Source of the DNA: Anaerorudis sp964444915
GTDB taxonomy: Bacteria; Bacteroidota; Bacteroidia; Bacteroidales; Dysgonomonadaceae
DNA: 36,098 nucleotides
Assembly: GCA_964444915.1 (NCBI GenBank)
Contig: CAYUIY010000011.1
Coordinates: 1 to 36,098 of the forward strand
Direction of reading: 5' to 3'
This document shows positions 1 to 9,801 of the stretch, one piece after another. A program made the translations under genes and the position numbers. Positions within the stretch are counted from its first letter, which is position 1, and each line of letters opens with the position of its first letter. The notes under the pieces are model-generated. The model did no database searches. It saw only the letters and a program-made list of their open reading frames with translations, and was not told the DNA's origin.

Positions 1-969
1 ATTGTCGGACATAAATATAATAATTGTATTTTCTGAAAGATTATTTTCATCAAGAAAATTCATCAAATCTCCCAGACTTTTATCCATACCTTCAATCATG
101 GAAGCATACGAGGCTTCAATTTCGTTCATACCTTCATCAAGATATTTTTGTATGAACCGCTTGTCCGCCTCTATCGGGGCGTGTACTGCATAATGAGCCA
201 TATAAAGAAAAAAAGGAAAACCTTTCTCCAGAGGTTTCTTCAATGCAAGGATTGCCTCACGAGTAAGTGCTTCGGTGAGATAAGTATCGGTTCCATGATA
301 CTTTTCCAGCCCGGGAACATCCCACACCGTTCCTCCTCCCCGCCAACGAGCACTGTAATTTCTTTCCCCCAAATAACTCCCTGGTCCACCTGCAGCATGT
401 CCCGCAATATTTACATCAAAACCTATGTTTTCAGGATTTGCCGAAGGTGTTCCAATTGCACCAAAATGAGCTTTACCTGTATGAATTGTATAGTAGCCGT
501 TATCATGAAGGATTTGTGGCAAAGGTGTGACATAAACGGAATGTTCAATAGAATCAACAGGCTGAAGCCCGTTAACGTTCCACTGGGGAAACTCTAAAAC
601 AGAATCAGGGGCATCATTGGAAGCATTTCGCTCTAAAGTCCAATTGGTTACCCTGTGACGAGCAGCATTCATGCCTGTCATCAAACTTACCCGGGAGGGG
701 GAAGATACAGTACAAGCATAAGCTTGTGTGAATTTGATCCCCTCTTCTGCCAATTTTTCCATATTCGGAGTATGGTATCTTTTGTTCAGATCGGTCATAC
801 AATCCCAAAAAGGGACGGATGTATCCTGCCACCCCATATCATCAACCAGAAAAAGAACAATATTAGGTGATTGCTGTGCTTCCGAATTTAGAATACAGGT
901 AGTTATTAATGCACCCGAAATGAAAGATGCTCTTAAAATGTTGCAATGTTTATTAATAATATTTCTCAT
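1..969 (-). CDS. Sulfatase (arylsulfatase A-like), serine-type, 3' end cut by window edge
   Basis: Hydrolyses sulfate esters, here probably on a glycan taken up by the adjoining SusC/SusD system. The first 323 residues are visible. A hydrophobic N-terminal signal segment (about 11-27) is followed by the metal-binding stretch FLVDDMGW (about 40-47). The formylglycine motif S-S-P-S-R is at residues 89-93, so the nucleophile precursor is Ser89 and an anaerobic sulfatase-maturing enzyme (anSME) would be needed; none is in the window. Further family motifs are HTGKAHFG, the His-containing AHYAVHAP and a terminal MSDN at the edge. The start lies 5 bp after the stop of the GH16 gene, so the two are cotranscribed and translation may be coupled. 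The protein should be periplasmic. Family assignment is firm; subfamily and substrate cannot be read from the sequence. Confidence 0.93.
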   Translation of the reverse strand, partial: MRNIINKHCNILRASFISGALITTCILNSEAQQSPNIVLFLVDDMGWQDTSVPFWDCMTDLNKRYHTPNMEKLAEEGIKFTQAYACTVSSPSRVSLMTGMNAARHRVTNWTLERNASNDAPDSVLEFPQWNVNGLQPVDSIEHSVYVTPLPQILHDNGYYTIHTGKAHFGAIGTPSANPENIGFDVNIAGHAAGGPGSYLGERNYSARWRGGGTVWDVPGLEKYHGTDTYLTEALTREAILALKKPLEKGFPFFLYMAHYAVHAPIEADKRFIQKYLDEGMNEIEASYASMIEGMDKSLGDLMNFLDENNLSENTIIIFMSDN

Positions 970-974
970 TACAA

Positions 975-1787
975 TTAAAATGAGTTATTCTGATAAACCC
1001 TCACCCAATCAACCTGCATGGATACAGGCAAATGATTATCATCAACCGGACCCGCCCAAGCACCATCGAGAGCTTGGTTTAATATTATATAAAATGGTTG
1101 ATCAAAAGGCCATTGAGACGAGGAAGCGTTCGGTAAACGTGAATAAGAAAAAGTCCTTACATCGTTTAAAAGAAAAACTAGACTGTCTGGATACCATTCA
1201 AGGCCAAAAGTATTAAATTCGTCTACATTACATTTCACTGTATTTGAATACGGAGGGTTATTTTTCTCCTGATAAACGTCAATATATTCACTGTGAACTG
1301 TCTGATAAATAAAATCATCAAAATTCAAATGTTCCATGATATCAATTTCACCACTATATGGCCAACTCCCATATATACTATTTTCTGGCATCATCCAAAT
1401 CGCCGGCCATGATCCCTGTCCTTTTGAAAGTTTAGCATTAACTTCAATTTTACCGTACCTAAAAAAAAATTTCCCTCTTGTGTTTATACAACCTGTATTG
1501 TACTTTACAGAATCGCTATCTAAATCACAAATTTTTCCTACCAGATGTAAAATCCCATCTTTTATATAAGAAGTGGATATATCATCAATACAATAACAAG
1601 CCCAATTGGGAGAGCTCCGCCCGGCAAAATTCCACTTTGCCGGATTAGGTTTCCCACCCTCATCAAATTCATCACTCCATATTAATTCCCATTTAATTTG
1701 ATGTCGAGATGTTTTTTCTGTTTCATTGCGTGAACATGAAATAAATTGGAGCAAAAATGAAAGCAAAAAAAAGAAACAAAACTTCAT
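975..1787 (-). CDS. Glycoside hydrolase family 16 endo-glycosidase, lipoprotein
   Basis: This 270-residue protein is an endo-acting beta-glycanase of the GH16 jelly-roll fold. The catalytic motif GEIDIMEHLN (about residues 143-152) contains both family glutamates and the assisting aspartate in E-I-D-I-M-E. IWSDEFDE near residue 36 and the closing VDWVRVYQ strand also fit GH16. An N-terminal hydrophobic run ends in FISC, a lipobox, so the enzyme is probably a surface or outer-membrane lipoprotein. It follows susD after an 86-bp gap holding a strong hairpin and precedes the sulfatase by 5 bp. GH16 members cut laminarin, agar-type galactans, carrageenans, or host mucin O-glycans and keratan-type chains. 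A sulfatase partner argues against plain laminarin, but that is inference. Confidence 0.93.
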   Translation of the reverse strand: MKFCFFFLLSFLLQFISCSRNETEKTSRHQIKWELIWSDEFDEGGKPNPAKWNFAGRSSPNWACYCIDDISTSYIKDGILHLVGKICDLDSDSVKYNTGCINTRGKFFFRYGKIEVNAKLSKGQGSWPAIWMMPENSIYGSWPYSGEIDIMEHLNFDDFIYQTVHSEYIDVYQEKNNPPYSNTVKCNVDEFNTFGLEWYPDSLVFLLNDVRTFSYSRLPNASSSQWPFDQPFYIILNQALDGAWAGPVDDNHLPVSMQVDWVRVYQNNSF

Positions 1788-1810
1788 ACCAAATTTACTT
1801 TTAACGAAAA

Positions 1811-1855
1811 AACTTATTAAACCGTGGATTAGTCCAATCCACGGTTTAATAAGTT
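1811..1855 (-). terminator. Perfect 20-bp hairpin between susD and GH16 gene
   Basis: Arms 1811-1830 and 1836-1855 are perfect reverse complements over 20 bp, with a 5-nt loop at 1831-1835. Read on the minus strand, the stem is followed by TTTTTT. It lies 18 bp past the susD stop (the stop codon is 1874-1876) and 23 bp before the GH16 start at 1787. It can serve as a partial terminator or an RNA-stabilising stem that sets susC/susD transcript levels above those of the downstream enzymes. No separate promoter for the GH16 gene is evident in the gap. Confidence 0.75.
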
Positions 1856-1873
1856 ACAAAAAATTAAACTATT

Positions 1874-3874
1874 CTATTCTATCGCGCCCGCATTAGCCTG
1901 TAGTGGCCAACCCGGATTCTGATAAATTACCGATGTCTTTGGATTCGTAGGATCTGTAGCTGTTATATTAAAGTGTTCAATAGCAATTGGACTTAAATAA
2001 TGAGCAGAAATCCACGAATAACCATCTTTAACACGATTGGAAGGATCAAGATTAATTCTATATGGCCTCAAATAATCACTTTCTGTTCTCTTAGAAACAT
2101 TAGGTGTTTTACCCGGAGTATCCGGTTCTATTAAAATAGAATTACCATCCTTATCTACATACCAATATTGCATTGGTCCCCAAATCTTAAATCCTTCAAT
2201 TATATAAGGATGCTCCACAAGTTGATCCAAAGCCCGCCATCGTTTTAAATCAAAAAATCGCATTCCTTCAGCCATAAATTCACATCTTCTTTCCCTGCGA
2301 ATATTGTAAAGAGTTTTATCAGAAAGCAATGTCCCAGCCGAATAAGCGGCAAAATCATTTTCAGCTTCCTTACTTATGTCAGTGGCTGTAATCGTTACAG
2401 TATAATCAGGATTAACACCCGCACGCAATCGAATGGCTCTCCAATATTGATCTGCTTTACTGTCAATATAACCGTTTTTAAGATAAGAAGCTTCTATATA
2501 ATTCAAATATGCTTCTGCTGCACGAAATATAATACATCCCGTAGAACCCTGACCACCTTCTGATTGATCAAAGAAGTAAGACATTCCTTTTTTCACCGGA
2601 TATCCTGTAACGTATCGAGTTTCTTGAATATCTGTAATAGCTGGATAACCTTCAAGAATAGGTGTACCATCTGCATTAGTTACATCTATATATCTCAAAT
2701 CGCCAGGAGCTTTCATAAAAATTTGAAGACGATTATCTCTATTTATTTTTGTTAAACCTATTGAATCATCACCATGATATCCTGATCCGGTTGCATAAAT
2801 TGGAAGTCCATTGTTCATCAAAAAGTTATCAACAAATGCTCGTGTATATCCCGTATTACCACCATTTCGATTAATATAATGATTTACAGTATGATTAATC
2901 CCCTTTGATGGATCGTATGCACGCCATAACAAAACTTCTTGATATCCATTTAGATCTTCATCACCAAACATTTTAAAATAAGGATTCGAAAATGAATTAT
3001 ATCCATCATCTTTTGTATTAGTAGTAAGAGGCACTGCATCGGCTACAGCAGAAGCCGCTTGCATAGCTTGATCAAGAAAAAAATCTATTTCTTGATCTAT
3101 ATTGATGCTGAAATCATCAACGTATCCTTCTCCCGGCCAACCGTTTCCTCCAGGAACGAAAGGCGTTCCTTTGTGATATTTAAGCCATGTAGCTTCGTGG
3201 AGAGCCACTCTTGATTTAAAAAGTTGTGCAGAATATTTAGATATACGATTTTTCCCTGCTGGAGGATTCACTTGAAGAAACATAATAGCTGAATCGAGAT
3301 CGGAAATAATGAATCGTGCAACTTCATTTCTAGGACGACGTTTTGACGCTTCCGCCAATATTTTCATTTCATCAGGCAATGTTGTTTTAATTATTGGAAA
3401 ATCACCTAATGTCTGAACTTTGTTGAAATATTCGTAAGCACGAAGGAAGTACATTTCACCAACATAATGATCTATATTTGCCTTCGACCCACTTATTTTT
3501 CCTTCTTTCCATCTAGGAATAACAGTTTCAAGAAAATAATTGCAATTACGAATCTGATTAAAATTCCACTCACCTCCTGATTGTGGTACACGCCATTCGC
3601 CTGGCACCCAACGATTTGAATAAGACGATGAAGCCTGATTGTCAGTATGATTATCATAACTAAAAACACCAGGACCCCAACCACTGTGGCTAGGAAAACT
3701 ATACTGTCCTACAGCATAAGCTGCAAGATCCGCTTCTGTCCATAAATAATCACTAGGAGTTACATCTGATAAAGGTTTTCTATCTAAATAATCATCACAG
3801 CTGATAAAAGATACTCCTATCAGTATTAGTAATAAATAAATCCGACTTATTGTATTTATATAATTATCCTTCAT
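1874..3874 (-). CDS. SusD/RagB-family outer-membrane glycan-binding lipoprotein
   Basis: This 666-residue surface lipoprotein pairs with SusC and captures the glycan before import. The signal peptide ends in a lipobox, VSFISC-DDYLDRKPL, a typical SusD start. Family features include the TEADLAAYAVGQY segment, the VGEMYFLRAYEYF helix of the TPR-like fold (about 135-150), and the C-terminal NIRRERRCEFMAEGMRFFDLKRW block (about 520-545). The length is somewhat above that of starch SusD, which is common for PUL SusDs. The start follows the susC stop by 12 bp, so the pair is one transcript. The reading frame is intact, unlike susC. The substrate cannot be told from the sequence. Confidence 0.96.
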   Translation of the reverse strand: MKDNYINTISRIYLLLILIGVSFISCDDYLDRKPLSDVTPSDYLWTEADLAAYAVGQYSFPSHSGWGPGVFSYDNHTDNQASSSYSNRWVPGEWRVPQSGGEWNFNQIRNCNYFLETVIPRWKEGKISGSKANIDHYVGEMYFLRAYEYFNKVQTLGDFPIIKTTLPDEMKILAEASKRRPRNEVARFIISDLDSAIMFLQVNPPAGKNRISKYSAQLFKSRVALHEATWLKYHKGTPFVPGGNGWPGEGYVDDFSINIDQEIDFFLDQAMQAASAVADAVPLTTNTKDDGYNSFSNPYFKMFGDEDLNGYQEVLLWRAYDPSKGINHTVNHYINRNGGNTGYTRAFVDNFLMNNGLPIYATGSGYHGDDSIGLTKINRDNRLQIFMKAPGDLRYIDVTNADGTPILEGYPAITDIQETRYVTGYPVKKGMSYFFDQSEGGQGSTGCIIFRAAEAYLNYIEASYLKNGYIDSKADQYWRAIRLRAGVNPDYTVTITATDISKEAENDFAAYSAGTLLSDKTLYNIRRERRCEFMAEGMRFFDLKRWRALDQLVEHPYIIEGFKIWGPMQYWYVDKDGNSILIEPDTPGKTPNVSKRTESDYLRPYRINLDPSNRVKDGYSWISAHYLSPIAIEHFNITATDPTNPKTSVIYQNPGWPLQANAGAIE

Positions 3875-3886
3875 TGTTGTATTTTT

Positions 3887-6800
3887 TTAAAAATTTATAT
3901 TTAAACCACAAGAAATAACCTTAGACAAAGGATATGTTTTTCCATCATTCCATCCACTAAGTCCGACACTCTCGGGATCAAACGCATCAAACATCTTAGT
4001 AAAGGTCAAAAGATTTTCTCCTGAAACAAAAAATCTTGCTTTAGAAATACCTATTCTTGTGATAAGATCCAAAGGAAGGGTATAGCCTATCTGAACATTC
4101 TTTAAACGCAAATAAGATGCATTTTGAAGATAACGTGTTTGCGTATATGTATTTTTACCATTATCAAAATAAGGACGAGGGAAATACGCATCTTTATTTA
4201 CATCAGCAATGCCTGCTTTCACCATAACAGAATTTTCATCGCGAAAGAAATCCATATGTTCTCTAAATCCTGCAGCCTGCCACATATTGCCTGTAGCGCC
4301 CCAAAAATAAGAGCCATTAGGCATCCAATCTCTTTTCCCTACGCCTTGAAAAAACAGCCTAACATCAAAATCTTTATATTCGCAGGACAAATCGATACTA
4401 AAACGATATCTGGGGCTAGAATTACCAATGATAGAAAGATCACCCGGATTATCCGTGGTATATGAACCCGAATTCACTTCGCCATTACCATCAAGATCGG
4501 CATACATGATATCCCCCGCTTGCCACTTACTTCCCATTGTACTTTGATTTACATTTGAAAGATGGGCATCCATTTCTTCTTGAGAACGAGCTAATCCTAT
4601 CGTAGTATAGCCCCAAATTTCCCCAACTTTTCTTCCTTTATACCATTGACCAAGATCATTTGTAGGATTGGGGTATTTCGTTACTTTTTGTTGATCATCT
4701 GATAATACAGCTCGTACTGAATACGATAGATCTCCTATTCTGTCTCTCCAAAGTGCCTCTAATTCAAATCCCCATGATTTCATATCTGCATTATTAATAC
4801 GAGGAACTGAGGTACCAAGTGTAGCTGGCAATTTTGGAGCTGGCCCCACCATGTCATAAGTAATTCGGTTATAATAATCAAAATTAATATTTAAACGATT
4901 TTGCAAAAAAGCAACATCAATTCCAATATCCCATGTCTTAACATGCTCCCATGTTAGCAAAGAACTAACAAGACCCGGCGCACTTGCAACAGTAGGTCTT
5001 TCGCCATTAATCAACCAACTTCCACTATTAACATTCACCGGCATGATTGGATAAAAAGGATACCAATTATGAGTATTTTGGTTGCCTAAATCGCCATACG
5101 ACACCCTAACTTTAAACATTTGAATTAAATCATCAAACGTCCAAAAGTCTTCTTTCGCAATATTCCATCCTGCAGAAACAGAAGGAAAAAAGTTCCATCT
5201 TTTACTCCCTATAAAACGAGAACTACCATCATAACGCCCATTAACTTCAAGTAAATAACGCTCTTTATAGTTGTAATTCAAACGTCCAAAAAAACCCGCT
5301 GTTGCCCAATGTTGATACTGTCCTTCGGTAGCTTTACTATCATCCGTTGCCGTATCAATAGTTGGTAAACTTGGGGTTATGAGATTAGATCTCGAAGCAC
5401 CAATGGTTCTGTACTTCTGCAATTCTGAATTAAATCCAGCCATAATTTTAAAATTATGGTTATCTGAAATTGAAAATTCATAATCGCTGTAAATATTGGA
5501 ATTAAAGAAATTATCTTTACGATTATATTCATAAACAGATGTATAACCCGGCGAACTCCACCCTACTGCAATTGGGAAAGGATTTCCTTGAACATCGTGA
5601 GCATAGGCCGGCAATACATCACTATGGTAATGATAATTACGAATCCTATAATTGCCTTCAGCATAAATATTCCAATTTTTTAAAGGAGTAATTACGAGCT
5701 GCCCTTGCAAATAAAGCCAATCGTCTTGATCATTAGTTCTTCCTCCTTCTTCTAATTGATTAATTTCGCTAGGTTCTGTATAATACCCATTAGGGTCTTT
5801 TACAGGAACAGTCGGCCAACGACGTGCAATATTATGATAAAAAAGATCCGACATATGAGTGGCCTTTTCGAAATCTTGTCGAATAAACTTGGTATTCGTG
5901 TTAAGTTTTATATGCTCCGTCAAAGCAGCAGTTGTCTTTCCGGTAAAAGTATATCTTTGCAAGTCATCATGGGTATGACGACCTAAACCACCTTGATCTA
6001 AATAGCCAACTGAAACATAAAATTGATTTTTTTCACTGCCACCACTCGCACTCAAATTATGTTGTTGAGCGAAAGCTGCACTTTTATAATGCTCTTTAAA
6101 CCAATCGGTATTAGCATTGGAACCTGTATAATATTGCCATCTATCACCCGTAGGTTCAGGAATAGTTCCATAATCAATCTCTCCCCGTTGATATTTTATA
6201 ATTCTATCCAATACCTCATCTGAAAATTTTGCTCCTTGCCCTGCATTAGCTGCCGCTTCATTAAAATAAAGAGCATACGTATATGAATCCATCATGTGAG
6301 GTAACTTGATAGGAGAAGTCCATCTAAAATCATTATTATAATTAATTCTAGTCTTTCCTTCTTTCCCACTTTTCGTTGTTATCAAAATAACACCAAAAGA
6401 AGCTCAAGAACCATAAATTGATGAGGCTGCAGCATCTTTAAGTACTGTAATATTTTCAATATCTTGTGGATTTAACGTATTTAAATTACCTTCCACACCA
6501 TCAATCAACACCAAAGGATTCCCCGAAGAACCAGAGCCAATCGTTCCTACTCCTCTGATATTAATACTATAAGATTGATTTAATTCGCCGCCTAAACCTG
6601 AGGGAGATAAGTTTAGTCCAGGAATTATCCCTTGTAAAGCTTCTCCTACATTCTTTACAGGTCTAGCTTCTAAAGCTTTGGAATCTACAGTTGAAACTGC
6701 ACCTGTTAAATTAACTTTTTTCTGGAATCCAAATCCCACAGCCACTACTTCCTGTAAACCAATTGCCTCTTCTTCCATCGCCACATTGAATGAAGTACGT

Positions 6801-7432
6801 CCATTAATGGGTATTTCTTTAGTTTTCATACCCACAAAGGAAACTTGTAAAGTTTGCGCATCAGCGGGAATCCGCAGAGAAAACACACCCTCGGCATCGG
6901 TTACCGTTCCAATAGTAGTACCTTTCACCATTACCGTAGCACCAGGAAGAGGTTCGCCTGATATATCGGTCACTTTACCTGTAATTTCCTTTTGTTGCTG
7001 ACTAATGCTCATTTTCATGTCTTTTTGCAAAGCTGTAAGTTGTGCTTCTAAAGCTTTTCGGGGTGCTTTTCCAATTACAACTTGACGATCGCTTACAATG
7101 TAGATATTATCGGTACCTTTGAATACCTCATCCAATATCTCCTGCAATTGCTTCCCTTCGGCCTGAATGGTTACTCGGCGGTTGAGATCAACCTGTCCTT
7201 CCTGATACAGGAACAAAAATTCGCTTTGTTCTTCAATGGATTCAATGACTTCTTTTACCGTAGCATCCTTCAGATTGACTGAAAGTTTCGTGCTTTGCGA
7301 ATAAGTGGTAGCACTAAAAGCTAAAGCTGTACTCACCACTATAAAAAACAAGCTTAATCGCATAATTCGCAATGTTCGTTGAAAATATTCCAAAATATTC
7401 TCAACTTGTTGTTCATGTTGTTTTTCTTTCAT
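3887..7432 (-). pseudogene. SusC/RagA-family TonB-dependent transporter with STN domain, interrupted by in-frame TGA
   Basis: This is the outer-membrane importer of the PUL, 1181 codons if the stop is read as sense. Order of parts: N-terminal membrane/signal segment (about 23-46), STN domain (about 48-110), carboxypeptidase-regulatory-like domain starting at EITGKVTDISGEPLPGA (about 149-235), TonB plug with NIRGVGTIGSG and LVLIDGVEG, then the beta-barrel ending in SKVISCGLNINF. The STN domain marks a transducing importer that signals through FecR to an ECF sigma factor, both encoded just upstream. The frame is broken at 6404-6406: ...AASSIYGS-stop-ASFGVILITTKSG. Family members have Arg at this spot, so CGA to TGA is the simplest change. 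Both sides otherwise match the family without a frame change. It is either a recent null allele or a base error. A shorter product restarting after the stop would lack signal peptide and plug. Confidence 0.93.
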
Positions 7433-7482
7433 AAATTTGTTCGTCTTTTAGTTGTTTATTAAATAATTAAAAGTACATTACT

Positions 7483-7516
7483 AAACCGGGATTCGTTAAG
7501 CAGCTAGTCCCGGTTT
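7483..7516. terminator. Hairpin between fecR and susC
   Basis: Arms AAACCGGGA (7483-7491) and TCCCGGTTT (7508-7516) form a 9-bp GC-containing stem with a 16-nt loop. Read on the plus strand it is followed by a T run. On the minus strand, in the direction of fecR to susC, the T tract is weaker (TTTAGTAATG). It may act as a terminator or attenuator separating the constitutive regulator genes from the inducible susC operon. The susC start is about 50 bp downstream at 7432, and no TAnnTTTG box is seen in that gap, as expected if the promoter is read by the dedicated ECF sigma factor. Confidence 0.6.
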
Positions 7517-7570
7517 TTTGTTCTTAAGAAGAATTCCATTTTTATTTCATAAGTATTCCAATGAACTTGT

Positions 7571-8751
7571 TTATTGATTAATAATATATATGTCATTTGT
7601 AATTTCCACCGAAAAGGAAGCCGAAAAAGCAATATTGTTCAACACCTTTTCCAAATTGTCAGCTAAATTGAGCTTCCCGGTAAAACAAGGTTGACCGGAA
7701 AGTCCTTCTATCACGATTTTTTTGTTGTAGTACCGCTCCAGTTTCTTGATGATTTGTTCAACAGGTTCATTTTCGAGAATAAGATAACCATCTATCCATG
7801 ATGTATAGAGCTCGACATCTACTTTATCTTTTTGTATTTTATTTTCCTTTCTATCATAAACAATGCGTTCGCCAGGAGATAGTTCCACAGAACGACCGAA
7901 TAAACGATTTTTGGCAGCCTCGATTTTCCCTTCAACAAGTACAGCCTGTGTGACAACATCATTGCTATAGGAAGTTACATTGAAACGCGTACCCGTAACC
8001 TTGATTCTCAAATCGCCGGTAACTACATAAAAAGGTTTGGAACAATCGGTTGTTACTTCAAAAAAGCTTCACCTGAAAGATATACTTCCCTCACATTATC
8101 CGTGAAACGCACGGGATACGATAAGGTGCTACCCGCATTAAGCCAAATTTTTGTACCGTCGGAAAGAGTAATTTCCGAACGTTTCCCATAAGGAATAATA
8201 ATTTGAGCCATACTCGTTTTATTGAATTTTGCATTCTTATCTTTTAACAAGATGGTATCGTTATTGATGGTCAATTTCCCGGCAGCTGTTTGTTGAATCT
8301 TGGTTTCTTTGGTTTCAAATTCACTGATAGTCCCATCAGGAAGAATAACTCTGCCTTTTTCAAACAATTCACCCTCGGCTAGCTCTATAGGAAATCGTTC
8401 TGTGTAATAATATTGGTAATAATACCACATCCCACCCAACATAATCAATAAAACAAAAACAGCAGCAATTCTTGTCAGTCGCCGACCAATTTTATGCACA
8501 GGTTTTAAAACAACTTGTTTTTTACGATAATCATATTTCAATTTTCGGGAAGGGACCAACGGCTCAACAACACGAATAGAGCGAATAATATATACAGCCT
8601 CTTCCACTTCCTCTTTCTTTTCGGGATAACGAAGCAGAAATTCATTCCAAAAACGATCACTTTCCTCATCAGGATGCAATACCCAACGCATAAAATCGTC
8701 GTCAAGAACAAACTCCTCAGTAGTATATGCTATGTATTTTTCGTCATTCAT
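7571..8751 (-). pseudogene. FecR-family anti-sigma factor, frameshifted
   Basis: A membrane anti-sigma regulator that in intact form holds the ECF sigma factor and receives the signal from the SusC STN domain. The N-terminal cytoplasmic part (about 1-85) has a membrane segment near AAVFVLLIMLGGMWYYY (about 93-109). The FecR domain follows, with PYGKRSEITLSDGTKIWLNAGSTLSYP, then a C-terminal DUF4974-like domain ending FSVEITNDIYIINQ. The frame breaks at 8060-8065, a run of six A on the plus strand. Restoring one base gives ...LSGEAFFEVTTDCSKPFYVV, which joins cleanly to GDLRIKVTGTRFNV in the second frame. With that base the gene would have 394 codons, usual for the family. As given, translation stops 8 nt beyond the run (TAA at 8053-8055). 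It lies 66 bp downstream of the sigma gene. The lesion may be a slipped homopolymer, a reversible slip or a sequencing error. Confidence 0.92.
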
Positions 8752-8817
8752 TATTTCTTGCTTCTACTATATAAAGGCAACATATAGGGAAACATCATCA
8801 AAAAAAATGATTTTTCT

Positions 8818-9384
8818 TTAATTTTTTTTGTTAATCCACTTTCTCATATTGGAAATGGCTTTTGAAATAAGGTTGCGACAGGCCTCCACACTGATACTCA
8901 TAATTTCAGAAATAACCGTATAATCGAGTTCTTTTGTGAAACGAAGATAAACTGCTTCTTTTTGACGTGGCGTAAGTTCTTCAAGTGCTTTTAACAGTAA
9001 AGAGGAACGATGATCGGATTCTTCTTCAATAATCAGCTCGTGCTCAACAGACCATACGACTTCAAACGGATAATCATCGGTCATCTCACCGGTTAAGTCG
9101 TACCTGTTTTCCTTTTTTATTTTTCGCACCAATTTCCGTCGAAAAGATTTTAACAGATAAAAAAGAATATTATCTGTATCGCCCAAAGTTTCACGGTTTT
9201 TAATCAAATCAGCAAACAAATCCTGAATGGTATCTTCTACCAAAGAAGTATCGACACTGAATTTCAATCCATAGCGGTATAAGACAGGGAAATACTCACT
9301 ATAAATATAGGAAACAGCCCGATCATCGCCTTCTTTAAAAAAAAGCCATATCTCCTTATCGGTCAAGTCGGATAACTTCATCAT
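8818..9384 (-). CDS. ECF-type RNA polymerase sigma factor
   Basis: This 188-residue sigma-70 family factor has only regions 2 and 4, as expected for the ECF group. Region 2 lies at about 20-95 (YIYSEYFPVLYRYGLKF, VEDTIQDLFADLI). Region 4 lies at about 130-182, with ELTPRQKEAVYLRF and a helix-turn-helix around YTVISEIMSISVEACRNLISKA. It is the first gene of the PUL regulatory pair and sits upstream of fecR. In such systems binding of the glycan to SusC is relayed via FecR to free this factor, which then transcribes susC and following genes. A TTTG-N17-TATCTTTG element lies about 175 bp upstream. The reading frame is intact. With FecR broken, its activity could be unregulated or lost, since some FecR proteins are needed for activation. 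Confidence 0.95.
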   Translation of the reverse strand: MMKLSDLTDKEIWLFFKEGDDRAVSYIYSEYFPVLYRYGLKFSVDTSLVEDTIQDLFADLIKNRETLGDTDNILFYLLKSFRRKLVRKIKKENRYDLTGEMTDDYPFEVVWSVEHELIIEEESDHRSSLLLKALEELTPRQKEAVYLRFTKELDYTVISEIMSISVEACRNLISKAISNMRKWINKKN

Positions 9385-9560
9385 TTTATTCGCTATTGGG
9401 ATATATTATATTACAGAATAAAAGGGATACATCCCATTCATAAAAAATATTTAAATACGTGTGAATATAAAAAAATAATTCCCTGAAAAGAAAACAGGTA
9501 AATCCTGCTATGAGATTAATTATCAATAAATTCCTTGCAGTTCCCATATTATTATACTTG

Positions 9561-9589
9561 CAAAGATAAACAATTTTTTATTCAACAAA
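9561..9589 (-). promoter_or_regulatory. Candidate Bacteroidetes promoter for ECF sigma gene
   Basis: On the minus strand TTTG (9589-9586) and TATCTTTG (9568-9561) are 17 bp apart, close to the Bacteroidetes TTTG / TAnnTTTG consensus. It would give a leader of roughly 170 nt before the sigma gene start at 9384. The rest of the 417-bp gap 9385-9801 is AT-rich and holds no gene I can support. Confidence 0.5.
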
Positions 9590-9708
9590 TAAACTATGTG
9601 AAACAAAAAATCGGTATCGATTAATAGATAAGTTCTTACAAATCTTAAACTCAGATAGACAATAAAAACGGATTAACATGCTTTCTGATCAATTACTGAT
9701 TTAATGAT

Positions 9709-9716
9709 TACATTTG
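9709..9716 (+). promoter_or_regulatory. Candidate -7 box for DUF2905 gene
   Basis: TACATTTG matches TAnnTTTG on the plus strand, 85 bp before the start codon at 9802. The -33 element is poor (TTTCTG at 9682-9687). The box overlaps small inverted repeats (TGATTAC at 9705-9711 and GTAATCA at 9729-9735). Confidence 0.35.
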
Positions 9717-9801
9717 TGTGATTGAAAAGTAATCATCAATAAATGTAACATTTCTGAACAATCGAAACAACAGTAAAGCATTTATTTAAAATAGAAAGAA
9801 A

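Noticed and set aside
614..832. Minus-strand 72-codon frame and overlapping plus-strand frames in the first 1.2 kb
   Set aside because: They are out-of-frame shadows of the sulfatase and GH16 genes, whose true frames carry complete catalytic motifs.
6404..6406. TGA recoded as a sense codon (selenocysteine or altered code)
   Set aside because: TGA ends several intact genes here, no selenoprotein of this family is known to me, and Arg is the usual residue at the site.
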